64,000 nt of DNA from Xiphydria camelus (GCA_963678675.1 OY783198.1:26956684-27020683); one strand, 5' to 3'; shown: positions 10,048 to 22,869, counted from the stretch's first letter. Program-made: numbers and translations. Notes: generated by a model not told the origin, from the letters alone.

Positions 10048-12215
10048 ACGCATACAGCCGTCGAAAGGAAGAAGCGACCGAAAACCCCGAACGCCGGCAC
10101 CGAAATTACCATTTCAAACGAGAGCCCTTCTATTCGCGCCGCATCCCGTAATACCCTCCGATTTCACCCGCGCCCCAACGAGAGTCGACATTCGCGCGTA
10201 TATACGCGCTCGAAATTCGCCTCGACGCTGCTCGTAATCGAATACAGCGACGCGAGTGTATGTGTGCGGCGTGTCTCTCCTCCTCACCGTCGCGACGTCT
10301 CGCCCGCCTTTATGCACACACTTGATATACACCCCCGCCCGCCGTCTCGTCCCTCAAATTCATCCAGCCCGGTGGATTATTGCCGAAGCGTAATCGTTTT
10401 ACCGCCGGGGGATTCCCCACGAGACTCTCGCTGGAAGCCGCCGCGCCCCCCTCCTTCGATCCGAGCCGAGCGCTCACTCTTATCGCTGTCGCCACCACCG
10501 CGCACCGTTAACGGCGCTGCCCTCAATGCTCGACTCGCGCGCGATAAGAGTTGTTCGCGCGACACGGTCGTTCGCGGATAGATAGGCACGCGGGAATATG
10601 GAAAGTACCGCGTCGCCGGCGCGCGCTTCGAGCGTGGAAAGGTTCGAGGGGAGAAAATCCGGTGTCAGGGGAAATCGTGTCGCTATCGCTCCGATCGATT
10701 CGTCGCGCTGGATCGTCGCTCGAAGCCGCGGCGACGGTAGCGCTAATGTATTACGAATATGCAGTTTGTACTCTACCTGTACTCACCGATCTCCGGAATG
10801 TTTCTGTCATGATCGTTCTCGGCGAGAAACTGAAACAGAAATTTTTACTTTGAGCATACGCGCGACGTACATATAATATATTCGATTTTTTTCGGAGTTT
10901 TTTGGGATAATTAGAAGGACTCTTGGACTGTTTTACTTATTTTTGGATTTATAACATCGAGATTTTTTGTTCAAATTATTCTTACGCGTAGTTCAAAACC
11001 TGCCCGGACCCTATCTAATAAAATCCAGCACGATATAATCGAAAGTCATGGTCACCTATCCCCATTGGTTAGTTGATAATCGATGTCGATATATTATCCG
11101 ATAGTTAAAGCGGGAAAATTCAATTTGATAAAATTAGCGTTGAAGTAAATGTAAATGTCGTTATGAAATACGTCTTAAGCGCGCGATTGCGCGTGCAAAT
11201 GGTCCAGTCTTACGATTAATTAATAACCGACATTTAACGGCAGTATTCGCAAGTCTGTACAAATAGCAGGATCGCCTTGGAACAGCAAAAGTTACCCGGA
11301 ACTGAACAATCGAAGAGACGTAAGCAGAAGATACTCTGTACGAATTTCCCGGGAAATCCCCTCAAATTTCTCAGAAACCCCTGAAAATAACATTTATCCG
11401 CCGCCCGCAAATTGCAGCTTCCGGCGATCGGATTCCGTACAGCGCAGCGGAGACGCCCGAAAAGCTCCGCGCCCGCGGCCGGATGTACGAAACCGTCGGA
11501 GAGTGCTCGACGCCCTGAATTATTCGCATCACGTGGATTCCGACACACTGTTATCAAACATTTTATTTGCGGAGTCGCGTGTGAGACGCGTCGGACGTGC
11601 GCGGCACGTATTTCCGAGAAAGCGACGAGCGCGCGATGTGCGTATCGTGTGTAGGTAGTTGCGCGGGGCGCGCCTGTGGGTATCGAACACGTGCGCGCGC
11701 GAGGCGAACCGGGGGAGCGAATGCAAAGCGCGTTCGCAGTCTTCCGAACGAAAGGCGATCTCTTTCCGCGGAGGGTCTCGATCGGACCGACTCTCGTCGC
11801 CAATTTTTGTCGACGTCTCTCTTATTCCCCTCCGTTTCGCACACCGCGTCGCGCGTGCCCGGAATTTACGAGCACGCGAGTAGTACGAGCATTTCACGGG
11901 GATCGGCGACTGCCCCGCCGCGGCGTGACTTATCAGGGCGAGAGTGCGAGCGGAGAGCTCGATTTCCTGGGAATCGAAAGTATACAGTCGGATCTCCCAC
12001 GGTTTCCGTTGTGTGTGTTCGGGATTTAAATTTCCGTAAGCCGTAATGGATCGCGATCGAATGTTCCGGGATATGGGATTCTGTATCGATAGAATTCTAC
12101 GATCGCTATCGTTGCGCGTATTCTTTCAAGTGCAACGAAAACGTGCGCGGCGATAGCGACTATAGGATTTTTATCGATTTAGAATCTCATCCTCGTTGTG
12201 TGTGCAGTGAGACAT
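10048..12215. other. CpG-rich non-coding region
   Basis: Many overlapping Arg-rich frames on both strands (the longest, 11234-11803 on the minus strand, has 189 codons) have no recognisable domain. The CpG density could mark an unmethylated or regulatory region, but I see no promoter I can name. Confidence 0.5.
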
Positions 12216-12416
12216 TTGACCCCTTCAGACCTGATTTTTGTTTCGCGGAGTAAACAAAATTGTTAATGATGTTTCAGCCTTTGGGGTATTATTATATTTT
12301 AACATATTTTTGCGATCTTTATTTTTTACATTTTCTTATGTTTATGTGCAAACAGTACAAAGTTGTATTTTTGCTCCAATATACATTCTCGTGTACACCA
12401 GGCCTGAAAGGGTTAA
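12216..12416. mobile_element. TTAA-type MITE, left target site mutated
   Basis: The left end TTGACCCCTTCAGACCTG matches the inverted right end CAGGCCTGAAAGGGTTAA. The right flank is TTAA (12413-12416) while the left is TTGA (12216-12219), which reads as a decayed TTAA. The interior is AT-rich. An open frame crossing it (169 codons from 12238) also continues outside the element and looks spurious. Confidence 0.6.
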
Positions 12417-14315
12417 GTCTATGCCGTCGGTTAATCCGGATTTCGAAATATTTGTGATTCGGATTTTTCGGTCAATTTCACAATGTTGGTTCGACCTTTT
12501 TTTTTCGTATATTTGTCATCAAATAATTTTTCGATCGAAACAAAACACCGGTAGACACGAGATACCAGCGCAGCGGCAACTGGAAACAATAACTCGCTAC
12601 CCCGACTGCATCGGAAGCGCGGTATCACCCGCCGAGGTCGCCGCGTCAGCGCGGCTGGAGAACTGCGGCATAACCGCGGGATGCCAGCCTCGCTACGCGC
12701 CTTTTAAGTTTAAAGGAACGATTTCCGAGTTCACCGCGCCGCTGTGACGCTTAAATTGGAATCGGACAATGGCGCGAATCGCGCAGGCGACGCGGGGATG
12801 GGAAAATCCGGGAAAACGGCGCGGGAAATTTCCTTTATCCCGCGATGGGATTTGAACTGAAAACGCGTTGAATACCTTCGGGATGGAAAATGGAAAATCT
12901 CGGCGGCTCTTTCTCTTTGCCGCGGAGAATGATGCATTTCGGGGTCGGCGCCGGGAAACGGATCTTGATGCGTATGTGTATAATGGAATCTTGACACGTG
13001 ACTGTTTTACAGCGTTGCGGAAAAATATAACGATGTCGAGAAAAGTTGTATCGGTGAACCATTGACGAGTCTTACAGTGGAATTTCGACTGTAGGTATGT
13101 TCCAGGTCCGACGGAACTGCAGCGCGAACACACGTGGAATTCAATTAATAATCGAGTCGTTTTTCAAATAAACGTACGGTAGAGTCGACAAATTTCTCAT
13201 CAGAGGTCAACACTTTCGTTTGAACGAACTGAAATTTGGTTGACGCGAATAAATATTCGTTTGGTGACCGCGAAACGTTCCAAACTATTGTCTCGGTAGA
13301 AATGTATCTGTAGATGATACAGAGAAATCGAGGAAGAATATTAATCGCCAAAAGCATGTTTAATTCCCGCGATTTTTCCTTCCCTTCTATTTCAAAGTGC
13401 GATATACCTCATTTGAATCGAACGCGCCGCGCTAAACGTCGCTGTATCTCGCGATTGGTTGCTCGATGAAAAAAATGTTTCGAATAAAACTTTCGTATTT
13501 TCGACAGCTCCACAATTTTCGTATAAAACATTTTTCTCCCCGACCAGTCGATCGCGAGATACGGCCGGTATCAGCGTCTCTATTCTTCCACTCCTCTTGA
13601 AATGCTCTCGTAATTTATTCGGCTTAACGCGGAACGACAGTCCTCTCGAGCGAGAGGGAATACCTCGGAACTCCTCGACGGAGGAGGAAGCTAGGAAAGC
13701 CGCCACCTCCGGCGGCGTCCTAAAGAGAGCAAAGCAGCGGGGGAAGGAGAGACGAGGAGATCGATAATCTCGGTGCTCACCCTTAACCGTGAGGTTACAT
13801 CAGAAACCGGACCGGATTGGCGAAGCGGATCGCGGACGCTTCCGCGCGATTCGAGGGCTTTTATTTTTCGCGGACCCTCGGCATTTCCAATGCAGATCGT
13901 CCGCAACACGACCGTCGCGAGAAACGCCGAGATTGTCGCTCCGTGACGTGTCTCTCGTCTCGGTGTGTCTGTGCGCGCTCGCCCGATATACGTTCGGACG
14001 CGGAATCGTCATTATCGATTTATCGCTACACCCCGGCACGACGCACTTGTCGTGTTTATCGCATTTCTCGATTTCGTAACGTCCGCCGCGTAAAAGTTCC
14101 GGAAAGAGCGAAAAACTGGAGGATCTCGTTACGAGCGATGCAGTTGCGCGGCTGTGCGGAATGGAATAATAAAATGCAGATTGACGTTGAAACGCGGTAT
14201 CGTAAATTTTGGCGCCGGAAAGCCGTTATCGATTACTCCGTCGAGATTCATATTTTCGTCTCGAATTCTAGTGCAAAGTATCGTCTCGGTCGTAAAGATG
14301 TTGCCATCGGACGTG
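12417..14315. other. No gene seen
   Basis: CpG-rich DNA with overlapping frames on both strands and no recognisable product. Confidence 0.5.
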
Positions 14316-14533
14316 GGGTAAAAATGGGACGAGCGTCCCAGTTGAAGTGAAAGTTCAAAATCGATTATCTTGTGAGCGATTGTAGATATCGAAAAAAAGT
14401 TCAGAGAAGAAATATCCGTCTGTATTTTTACTATAAAAAGCTTCTCGTGACTTTTTCCATGTCTCTACTGCGTTTCGAGATAATCGCGTTTAAAATGAAA
14501 CAGAAACTGGAGCGTTTGTCCTATTTCGAACCT
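14316..14533. mobile_element. Short TIR element related to the one at 44.65 kb
   Basis: The left end GGGTAAAAATGGGACGAGCG pairs with the right end CGTTTGTCC-ATTTCGAACC when inverted. The interior shares TATTTTTACTATAAAAAGCT and CTGCGTTTCGAGATAATCGCG with the element at 44650-44868. The flanking TA is intact in the other copy but not clear here. Confidence 0.6.
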
Positions 14534-15462
14534 TTCACGTAAATGCAGTGGTAAAAATTTCATCGAAAAAAAATTACACGTATAATTAGCAATAATTCAA
14601 GCAATAATTCTGCTTCCACTTTTTCGTCTCTTCCTCAGGGAAAAGTGAGGTAAAAATGGAGTACCGAGTTGACCCTCGATCGTCGTACCTAGCAACGATT
14701 CCCAGGGGCCTCAGATCTCTTCCATTTCTCACTCCACGCTTCCTCGCTCCTTTCATCCATAAGAAAGTCCCATTGTTCTCGCTGTAATAGCGTTCATCTT
14801 TATCACCGTTACACGTAATTATATCAAAGCTCCATTCATCTTTTACATTTCCGTTCCTAAAGTGCACACACTCTCATAGACGTCCTTTCATCGTCGTGGA
14901 CGTCATTTCGTTCTATCTGCGCAGGAGTTTCCTTGAAATGCATTAATTAACGTCGCGAGCTAAATGAAACGAGGAATTCGAATCCCCCGACGTAATCATA
15001 CCCATCACCCCGCGTCTTGTCCACGACGAAGACATCCCTCGGCTCCTTCGCGTCAAGCACCGCGCCATCGGCTGGAAAGAGGGGCGGATCTAACGCTCGA
15101 GAGACATGCACCGGATGCGGCGACTTCCCGGTGACGAGCTCTCGGTGAGGTCGCCTACATTTCGCATCGTCGTGTTATCTCCCAACGACCGTGGATCGCG
15201 CTGATACACGTCGCGGCGCGGACGCGTGATTTGACATCCGCCGTGTTTGTCGACTCGTTGAATTTATCTTGATTCCATTAGTTATCTATATTTAGCCGTC
15301 GCGCGCGGCAAGTTGCGCCGATAGAGGGGCACGCCGCGAGTCACTCGAGGGGCGGAGGATTGCGCGTATCTCGGTAGGATTGATTTACTTTTTCGCCAGA
15401 GGTCGAATTTTCGATGCCAGGTTTGGACCTTCGAAGCTTGCGAATGCTAGCTTGAGACTTGA
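14534..15462. other. No gene seen
   Basis: Short frames only. The 93-codon minus-strand frame at 14586-14867 has no motif that I recognise. Confidence 0.5.
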
Positions 15463-15590
15463 CTTGAGGCGAATGCGGACAAATTGACCACTTGTAGGTC
15501 CAAGCTAATGTTGAATCCTTATCGTCTTTTGAGGTTCTAACATTACTTCGGACCTACAAGTGGCCAGTTTGTTCGCTTTTGAGTTCGAGC
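15463..15590. repeat. Inverted repeat, arms about 50 bp
   Basis: GACCACTTGTAGGTCCAAGC on the left and its inverted partner with GGACCTACAAGTGGCC on the right lie in arms running from GCGAATGCGGAC to GTTTGTTCGC. The loop is about 25 bp. Confidence 0.65.
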
Positions 15591-15989
15591 TCCGACTGGT
15601 ATTACAATTTCGACTCGGGTTTTTCCTTTATGCTCGCTGAGAGCGATTCTGCCGGAAAAAAGGGCGAAGGTGCGAAGGGAAGGACGAAAGCAATGGCGCC
15701 GAAGAAATATTTTTCAAGCCACGACGAATCCGTGCCCCGCGCCTTCGACAGCGCGCAGATATATGTGTCTCCCTCGCGCATCAATTTCCAGGAGACCGCT
15801 TCTTCGTCATCGCCAACTCCTATGTGCGCGCGCGCTTCCGCGAGCCGGAAATCAACTCGATCCCGCGGGAGTATCCGGGCGCGAAGTCGAAGGCGGTGTT
15901 CGTTGCTCATACCTACGGAAGATCGCGCGTGATGGAGGCGACGTGACGTGGAATTTCGAAAGCCACCTCCGTTCGATTTTCAATAAATA

Positions 15990-16060
15990 TATTATAAATC
16001 ACCAGTGAATCTAGCGATATCACATCAGCTCAGCCAAATGGTGTAAAGTATCGAGATATA
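15990..16060 (+). repeat. Left copy of a direct duplication of about 70 bp flanking a transposon
   Basis: The stretch from TATTATAAATCACCAGTGAA to GTAAAGTATCGAGATATA is repeated directly at 16903-16971. The copies differ by a 2-bp deletion and one or two substitutions. Both begin and end in TA, and their inner borders fall exactly at the ends of the element at 16061-16902. Confidence 0.85.
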
Positions 16061-16902
16061 GGGTAATGTCGGGAGAGATGGCGTATAGCGGGTGAGACGG
16101 TTCGGTTAAATAATTTTTTTGTCTGTGTGGCAACATTGATTCAGTTGGCGACACAGATGATTGGTGCACATGTGCAGTAAGTGTGTGTTACCGAACGGCT
16201 GTTTTTTTCATCAAAAGGTAAAATAAATAAAACTGTAAATAAATAAAACTCTAACTATAATAAATATAACTGTATATTGTATTGGCCTTGATTATTTTTT
16301 TGTGTAATAATAATTAGGCATCCAGTAAGTTTTTATTCTGACTTGAATGTATTCGGTTTGGTAATTTCTCTTGGTAAACTTTTAAATATTGTTCCTAACC
16401 TCAAATTTCGTTCCGTGCTTCATGTATCTACAAGAATTCAGAAAAGTGGCAGAAAAGCGAAATAACACTTTTACGTGTCATTATTAAGATTTATTATTTC
16501 TTAAAGATGCTTTATGTTTATGTGGTTGGAATAATCAATACTTTGGTATTTTTCTTTAAATTTAATTATTTAAGATGATTTTGTATTTTTGTTTTTGTTA
16601 TTGGACATTAAAAGTAGTTGCACTTTTAATTTGGAAGCCTATTCTTGGAGAACCGCTCACCCCCACCAATTTTTTCGACTGCGCCATCTCACCCATACCA
16701 GGGCGGGTGAGTTGGTTTTTGGTATATTTTCTTTTGACAAATTTTTTACAAAACTCGATAACACTTTTGGTCGTTCCTTTACAAATGCCTATATTTTATT
16801 GTTCGCTCTATCCACATTATCAATTAAGTATTGCTTATTCTACAAATATAGTTTTTATACCACTTTAGAAAAAGGTGCGCCATCTCTCCCGACACTTTAC
16901 CC
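16061..16902. mobile_element. TA-flanked 842-bp element, copy 1
   Basis: The left end GGGTAATGTCGGGAGAGATG and the right end CATCTCTCCCGACACTTTACCC are inverted repeats flanked by TA, as in Tc1/mariner-type insertions. A second copy lies at 24234-25070 in the same orientation, with the same length within a few bases and very similar sequence. No transposase is recognisable, so it is non-autonomous. A 97-codon hydrophobic frame (16575-16868) is open in both copies, but may persist only because the copies are young. Confidence 0.85.
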
Positions 16903-16971
16903 TATTATAAATCACCAGTGAATCTAGCGATATCATCAGCTCAGCCCGATGGTGTAAAGTATCGAGATATA
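16903..16971 (+). repeat. Right copy of the flanking duplication
   Basis: This is the direct repeat of 15990-16060, lacking two bases (CA) in the ATATCACATCAGC segment. See the left copy. Confidence 0.85.
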
Positions 16972-18049
16972 CACACCATCGAAAAGACGTTTTCTACTCA
17001 CGAGTAGAACTGTTTGTTTCGTTGTTTCATCCCCCTGAAAAGCTTTCAAAAACCACTTCCGCCGGACAGCTGCCGGGGCGAGCCTCTCCCCCGCTTTCGC
17101 GCGCGCGCGAAGATGTATTTATCGGAGCTTTTTGTTTATTACCGAAACCCACGAATAACTTTCACCGAACGAGAAAGGAATTACCAGCGGAAAGAGCTCG
17201 AGGCGCTGAGGGATATTTAATAACCCGGAGCGCGGAGGGTAGACGAAAGGGCTTCCACACCCTTTGTCTCTCCCCCAGGCGTCGCGTCGCTTCGCCACCC
17301 CCTCCGCGGAGGAATCGCTGCCCCGCGAGCGATAACCCCGGCCGCAGTCGCGCGCCTCCCGCGTTTCTTCCTACTTTGCGCCTATTTATCGTATCCCCTC
17401 TCCTCACCGAGTCGATCGCGCGGGTTTGGGGGGGGGGGGGGGGTAGGCTGACGGACGAGCGTCGATAAATAAAAATTCAATTTCTCGCGGCGCCAGCGGC
17501 GCCTCTTCCGGTATTCGGGAATATTCCAACGGGTCGTAAGCGTTCCCCGTATCTATAATGACGAGCAGGCGGCGGAGGAGGTGAATTTTCTTCGAAGAGG
17601 CATCGAAGCGTTCGCGACACGGTAAGAGTGGGGTGTGGGGCTAGGGGTTGCTCACGTGGCCGGCGCGCGAGTGGCGACTTCGTACCGCGGGACGGGAGAG
17701 ACGATGGCTTCGAATTTCACCGCGTGTCTCAACTTTGAAACGATAACGAGAATAAATCGTGTGACTTCGTTAGGGGAGGCTGCGGTGGATATTTTCTTCT
17801 CGTATAAAATTGCAAATTGCAAAGTAAGATGTGGGATGTTTACAATGCGAAGACACGAGTCATCGTGCACACGGAATTCCGTCTCGGATGCGATAAAAAA
17901 GAAGCGAAGGTACGTTATTCGTACACGAGACGGAATTCGGCTTTCTCTCAAATGTTTTTATCGCAGATTCGACAAATGTAGACAACATTATTTAGCCCGT
18001 ATACTTTTTCATTTTTCATTTTCGGCCTCCTCGTCAAGTAGAGCATCCT
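16972..18049. other. No gene seen; G tract
   Basis: CpG-rich DNA with overlapping frames on both strands. A run of 16 G lies at 17428-17443. Confidence 0.5.
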
Positions 18050-18525
18050 CGTCGAGTTCCATCGAAGGATTACCGTACCTTCAATCGTTCCAAGTCCTGT
18101 TGTAATTTAACATTTTTTGAGCTTCCGAAATAATGTCGATATTATCTCGCGCGTCGACGCATGACGTCCTAAAATGCCACGTGAAGCGTCCCCGTCAGAT
18201 TCCACCCAAGAATTAACGCACCTTCAGTCGTTCGAAAATTTGCAATTTTTTTCCCTCAGATCTGACCTACCGAAATAATCTCGATATTATTCTTTGGGTC
18301 GACGTATGACACCTTAAAATACCACGTGAAAGCGTCTCCGTCACATTCTACCGAAGGATAGTTGCACGTTCGGTCGATCGAAATATTGAAAAAGTTTCCC
18401 CTCTCTGACCTACCGAAATAATCACGATATTATTCTTTGAGTCGATCTATGGCGCTCTAAAATACCACGTGAAGCGTTCCCATCGCATTCCACCGAAGGA
18501 TCATTGCACCTTCAGTCGTTCGAAC
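18050..18525. repeat. Tandem array of about 144-bp units, just over three copies
   Basis: CCGAAATAAT-TCGATATTAT recurs at 18125, 18270 and 18413, a period of 145 and 143 bp. Each unit also has a CACGTG site (18178, 18323, 18466), a TTCCACCGAAGGAT-like segment and CCTTCAGTCGTTCGA. Units are diverged, so the array is old. CACGTG is the E-box bound by bHLH factors; a regulatory role is inference. Confidence 0.8.
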
Positions 18526-20480
18526 TATCGACCCGTCGACATTGAACATTTTCGCAGTGTGCAAGATCTTGAACGATACGTACCGAGTAGAGTATACAGG
18601 CTGTGAGGTGTTCGGCGCGCGGAAAACTATCGAGAGACAGCGCGATTCATGGATACACACGGAGAGGCTCCACAAGACCCGTCGACGGAAAAGTATCGAG
18701 AGAGTACTGTATAGTGAGACAGTAGTTAGAGAGTAATCGAAATACACACACACACACACACACAATTAAAACGCGAATGCAATCGAGCGGAAAAGCCGTG
18801 CTTGTCGCAGATTCGTATCAATCCAATGGGAGAATACGCGGTTCGATTCGCTGCTTCGCGACGCTCGACAGGGAATTCCTGCCCAATCCCAATGGCAGCA
18901 GCTGTCAGTTTTCCGACGATATTGAACGTACGTATATCGTTGTTCGTCCCCTTCCGATCTTCGCGCGTCTCAAATTCGAATTCACGGATCTGTATGCCGT
19001 AGTTATACACTTCGTTAATCTAGCTATAATATAACGTTGTATTGCTACCGCTTACGAAAGAAGCGGCGAAATTGACGGCGACGCGTCGTATCAGAAAATT
19101 TTGATTAAAAAGTCTCCCCTACATCGCCGAAAGTTCCTCGAACGGTGTTCGAGTGCAACTTCGTTCGGAGTTTCGAAACTTATCGGCGGCGAGCTTCATA
19201 GGAAGTTTAAAGCGAATTTCGCCGGCAATCTTCATCGCTTATCACTTGTAACAGGCGCTGCAGCATAAATTGATACGTCGTTAAGTCTTTCCTTCGTCGA
19301 TCGACAAAATGAAAAAGCTCGAATTCCTCGAAAAAAAATGTCTCAAATCAGACCAAATTTACTATAACTTTTCAATCGACTATCGAACCACACAAAGATC
19401 CCAGTCGCACGATCGCCGAAAAGACGCGTGTCCAAGCGAACGATCGCAACCGGCAGAGCTAGCGTCGCGTTCCAATTCGCCCGGAGAGCCGTTCGTCCAT
19501 TTCACCATTCACGTTACGATAAATTCCTCGTTACTCGCCGCTTCCTCGAAATCGCCCCTCCTCCTTCCCCCGTCGAGATTTCCGCGCCAACGGACGAAAG
19601 CCGCGGGAAGATATTGGAAACTGTAGCCGAGCGCCGATTTCACGCGAACGGATCGACTGTAATCGGACGGGGGTCGCGCCTCGATCGCGCAGCCTCGCAA
19701 CGGAGCGGCGTCCGCGATAGGTAGGTACCTACCCCGGGACACGGCGGTCGTAAATCAGCTTCCGCCGCGGTTCTACCGGGTCGCTTTGGCCCGCTCGATA
19801 AAACCTACCCGGGAGAGCGCGAGCGGCGGGACGTATGATATTTACCGACGATCCCGACGGATTTGTCCGCCGCGTTTACCCCGCAGTCGGAAATGCGCGT
19901 GTGTTTACCGAAGACGAGATATCCGGCCCGCCCCGCTGCGATCCTCGATAAGCTCGCGCGGCCACGGCCGATTCGTCGTGGACCGTCAATGGGACGCGAC
20001 GTTTCGGTACAGCCGCAATAATCGTCGATATTTTGCCTGGCCGATTTGTGTGGGTTTTTTTAAGTCGTACTTATCGAGGGTTGCAGGTGTACGATGCACG
20101 CGCGAATGTTCATAATGTTGCCGTGCAGTCGAAATAGGAAACGAAAATTGCGGTTTAATAACATCCACGTGACTGAACCGAACATTCACACATGTATGGG
20201 AAATTCGACGTATAGGTACGCGTGGTCGGATGGTCGGAATGACGATTGAAGTAGGAGACGAGCGCTACGTTAGCTCGAGCGATGTCAACAAACAGTTATC
20301 TTAATTTACGTATTCGTGTACAAATATTTGTCCAACTCTGGATGTACTGGAATACCGTATAGTAATACATTAATGCAGAGCAGACGTAATCACGTAAAAG
20401 TGCACGATTTGCCTCATGGTGTGCGTGGGCGTGCGAAATAATTTATTTTGTGTGAAAGCAAAATAATATATATATTCATG
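18526..20480. other. No gene seen; (AC)n microsatellite
   Basis: An (AC)n run lies at 18744-18764. Open frames are Arg-rich and overlapping; none is recognisable. Confidence 0.5.
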
Positions 20481-20711
20481 CACCCGCTAAAATAAAATCG
20501 TTTAATTTAACTAAGTTTGATATTACGGGTGGCCGACTAAATATTTAGTTATCTCAAGAAATACGGTGTTTGAGTAACTCAAATTTAATTGAAGTACCTA
20601 ATTAAATATTTAGCTGCTTCAACTAAACATTTGTTCAAATAACTTTGCATTTAATTGGTCGTTCGTAACCTCAAAATTTAGTTAAATCTGACGACTTTTT
20701 TTTTCCGAGTG
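20481..20711. mobile_element. Foldback element ending CAC-CGG-A(n)
   Basis: The left arm contains AATTTAACTAAGTTTGATATTACG; inverted, the right arm contains ATTTAACTAAATTTTGAGGTTACG. Both arms carry AAATATTTAG words. The right terminus reads CACTCGGAAAAAAAAAG when inverted. These termini resemble those of the elements at 38.4, 43.9 and 49.9 kb. Confidence 0.6.
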
Positions 20712-21877
20712 CCGGTAATTTCGAGTAAAGTGTATTCTCAATGGTGCGATCGAAAGTGAAATGCGAATAGATATATGTCGATCGACTGCTGAGACAGAGT
20801 TATCATATTATGATTTATTTAACGAAAAATCTATATCTTCAAATCCTCGATTCCAAAATATCCCTATCGAACTCTGCTCCGCATCGTCTCCATATCCACA
20901 ACACCCTTCCTCGATCGCGTGGTATCGATCGAACGCTGGAAATGTACACGATTTGTCTACGCGAAGCGCGAGCGTGAATTTCCTGTCTCGAAGCAGAGCG
21001 GAAAAGGGATAGCGAGGAGAGGGCCGGAGTACTCTTCGTCACCCCCGAAGTGGACGTGTGGTATACGCGTACGCGCGCCTGCGTATACAGAGAACAGGAG
21101 AGCGAAGGCAGTAAGCGCGAGAAGGGTGTCGGGGTGGAGTAAGCGTCAGTCGCGCGCGCGGGAGAAACGAGCAAACGATTTGTCTCCACCCCCTCCGACG
21201 GAGAGGAAGAAATGACCGTGGAAGGAAATCTTCAGTGTCGAAACGAGACGCCCGCTTCTTTCTCAAATTCGTCCTTTTCGTTCATCCTCGTTCCTCTTTT
21301 TCTTTTTAGTATCATCACCCGTTACGCCGCATCGGAATTATTTCATTACTCCAAAAGTATTCCACCTCAACGTACGAGCATTTTTGCGTTCGTAAAGTCG
21401 AGACGTAAGTTTTCTGCAAATTCGAGCGAGCAGCCTCGCGCCGTTGCGCTCTCGGCTCGGATTTAATTCGCGTCCGCCTCCGGGGTAAGAAACTCCTCCC
21501 GGGAAAATAGTAATTATCTACGGGGTCGAACAAACACTTCCGCGTCTCTCGGCAACCCGGCGCGCGCGCCCGTTCACCGTCATCGCGATAAAAAATTGGC
21601 GCGCGGACATTCGGCGAGTGCAGCGAGCGTATGCGCAACCTCGTCGAGTCTTAGGGCTTCGCGCTTGCACGGGGATTTGTTTTTTCTTCTCCACAGTCTC
21701 CAGGGCACGGCTGGAGAGAGCAGCCAAGGCGAAGAGGGTTGCATTGCGGCGCGGTACCGCGGATAGGGCGTTTGCTCGAATATTTAATCGAATACAAGCT
21801 GGGGCGGAATGAATTGAGGACCGTAATGTGGAAAGGTGTGAGTACCAAAAATATGAAAAAGTCGTCGTAATAACTTA
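20712..21877. other. No gene seen
   Basis: CpG-rich with overlapping frames on both strands; no motif recognised. Confidence 0.5.
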
Positions 21878-22126
21878 TTAACACTAGAACTATACCGAAT
21901 GGTCGCGCTTTATAAGACGGTCGTTTTGGCGGGTGATTATCTCGTTATCCGTGGATTTTTCGTACACACTGCTATAGAACTTTTTTGTAGACCGAAATGT
22001 GCTCTATAAAAAAGTATTCTACCAATTTTGAGAAGAACCTCACGGGTTACGAAATAATCTAGGTTGAATGGAACTCTGAGTAAGACACCGGTCAAATTGA
22101 CTACCTGCGGGAGGTTCTAGTGTTAA
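21878..22126. mobile_element. TTAA-flanked MITE with CACTAGAAC ends
   Basis: TTAACACTAGAACTATACCG at the left faces CGGGAGGTTCTAGTGTTAA at the right, giving TTAA flanks at 21878-21881 and 22123-22126. The termini differ from the CCCTT type seen at 1.0 and 7.4 kb, so this is a separate family. No coding potential. Confidence 0.7.
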
Positions 22127-22810
22127 AAAAACAACTTGTAAATATTGCAATTTTAAGTCTTTGGCACTTGGCACCTTTCTGCATTATAGTCTTGAATTAC
22201 ATAAGAGATATAGGAGCTATAGTGGAGTACAGTGCGGTGCAGGAATTGACTCTTAATTAGCACGGTCAATACGGCAATTCTACCCGTGAACTCTTCTTCA
22301 GCATCGAAAAAGCCCGCCGTCCTCTTTACGGCCTTTCGAGCGCAGCCCGTCATTTCTCCCTCGCCTCTCGAGGGGACTTCACGAGCTGCCAATTTATACG
22401 GCGTATGTACCATCCGGCCCTCCCCTTTCGTCCCGAAGGAAGTCCGCCGTCGCGTCCTTTGAGCGTCGCGCGGGGACCGTCGCGCCGATAAGGATTCCTT
22501 ATCGATTCCGCTCCCCGGAGAGGAAAAAAGGTGATGAGCGCGGCCGAAGACGAGGTCGCGGTGGTAACCCCCGGACATCACCAGCGGCGGTTCAATCTGA
22601 GCACGGTTTACACCGACGGGGGTGGTCCAGCTTCTCTCCCCGCTTCATCCAACTCGCTCCCGCTTTAATGCGCTTAGCAGATCCGTTGCTAACCCAATTT
22701 CGAGCAGGTACTGCGGACCTCCCCCCACGAGTACGCCCACCTTGTAGGTTTTCGATTGTTTTGCGGTGCAGCTTGGGAGGAAATTAGCAACTCTCTTTCT
22801 CTCTTCTTTT

Positions 22811-22869
<59 letters not shown>

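Noticed and set aside
11234..11803. 189-codon open frame on the minus strand
   Set aside because: Lies in CpG-rich DNA where nearly every frame is open. Arg-rich, no motif, and overlapped by equally long frames on the other strand.
13817..14350. 177-codon open frame
   Set aside because: Runs into the TIR element at 14316 and shows no conserved motif.
14960..15000. GAATTCGAATCCCC as a tRNA T-arm
   Set aside because: No matching acceptor, D-arm or anticodon arm upstream. No tRNA or rRNA gene was found in the window.
16575..16868. 97-codon hydrophobic frame conserved in the elements at 16 and 24 kb as a possible membrane protein
   Set aside because: The element copies are nearly identical throughout, so an open frame in both is not evidence of selection. 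No known transposon protein matches.
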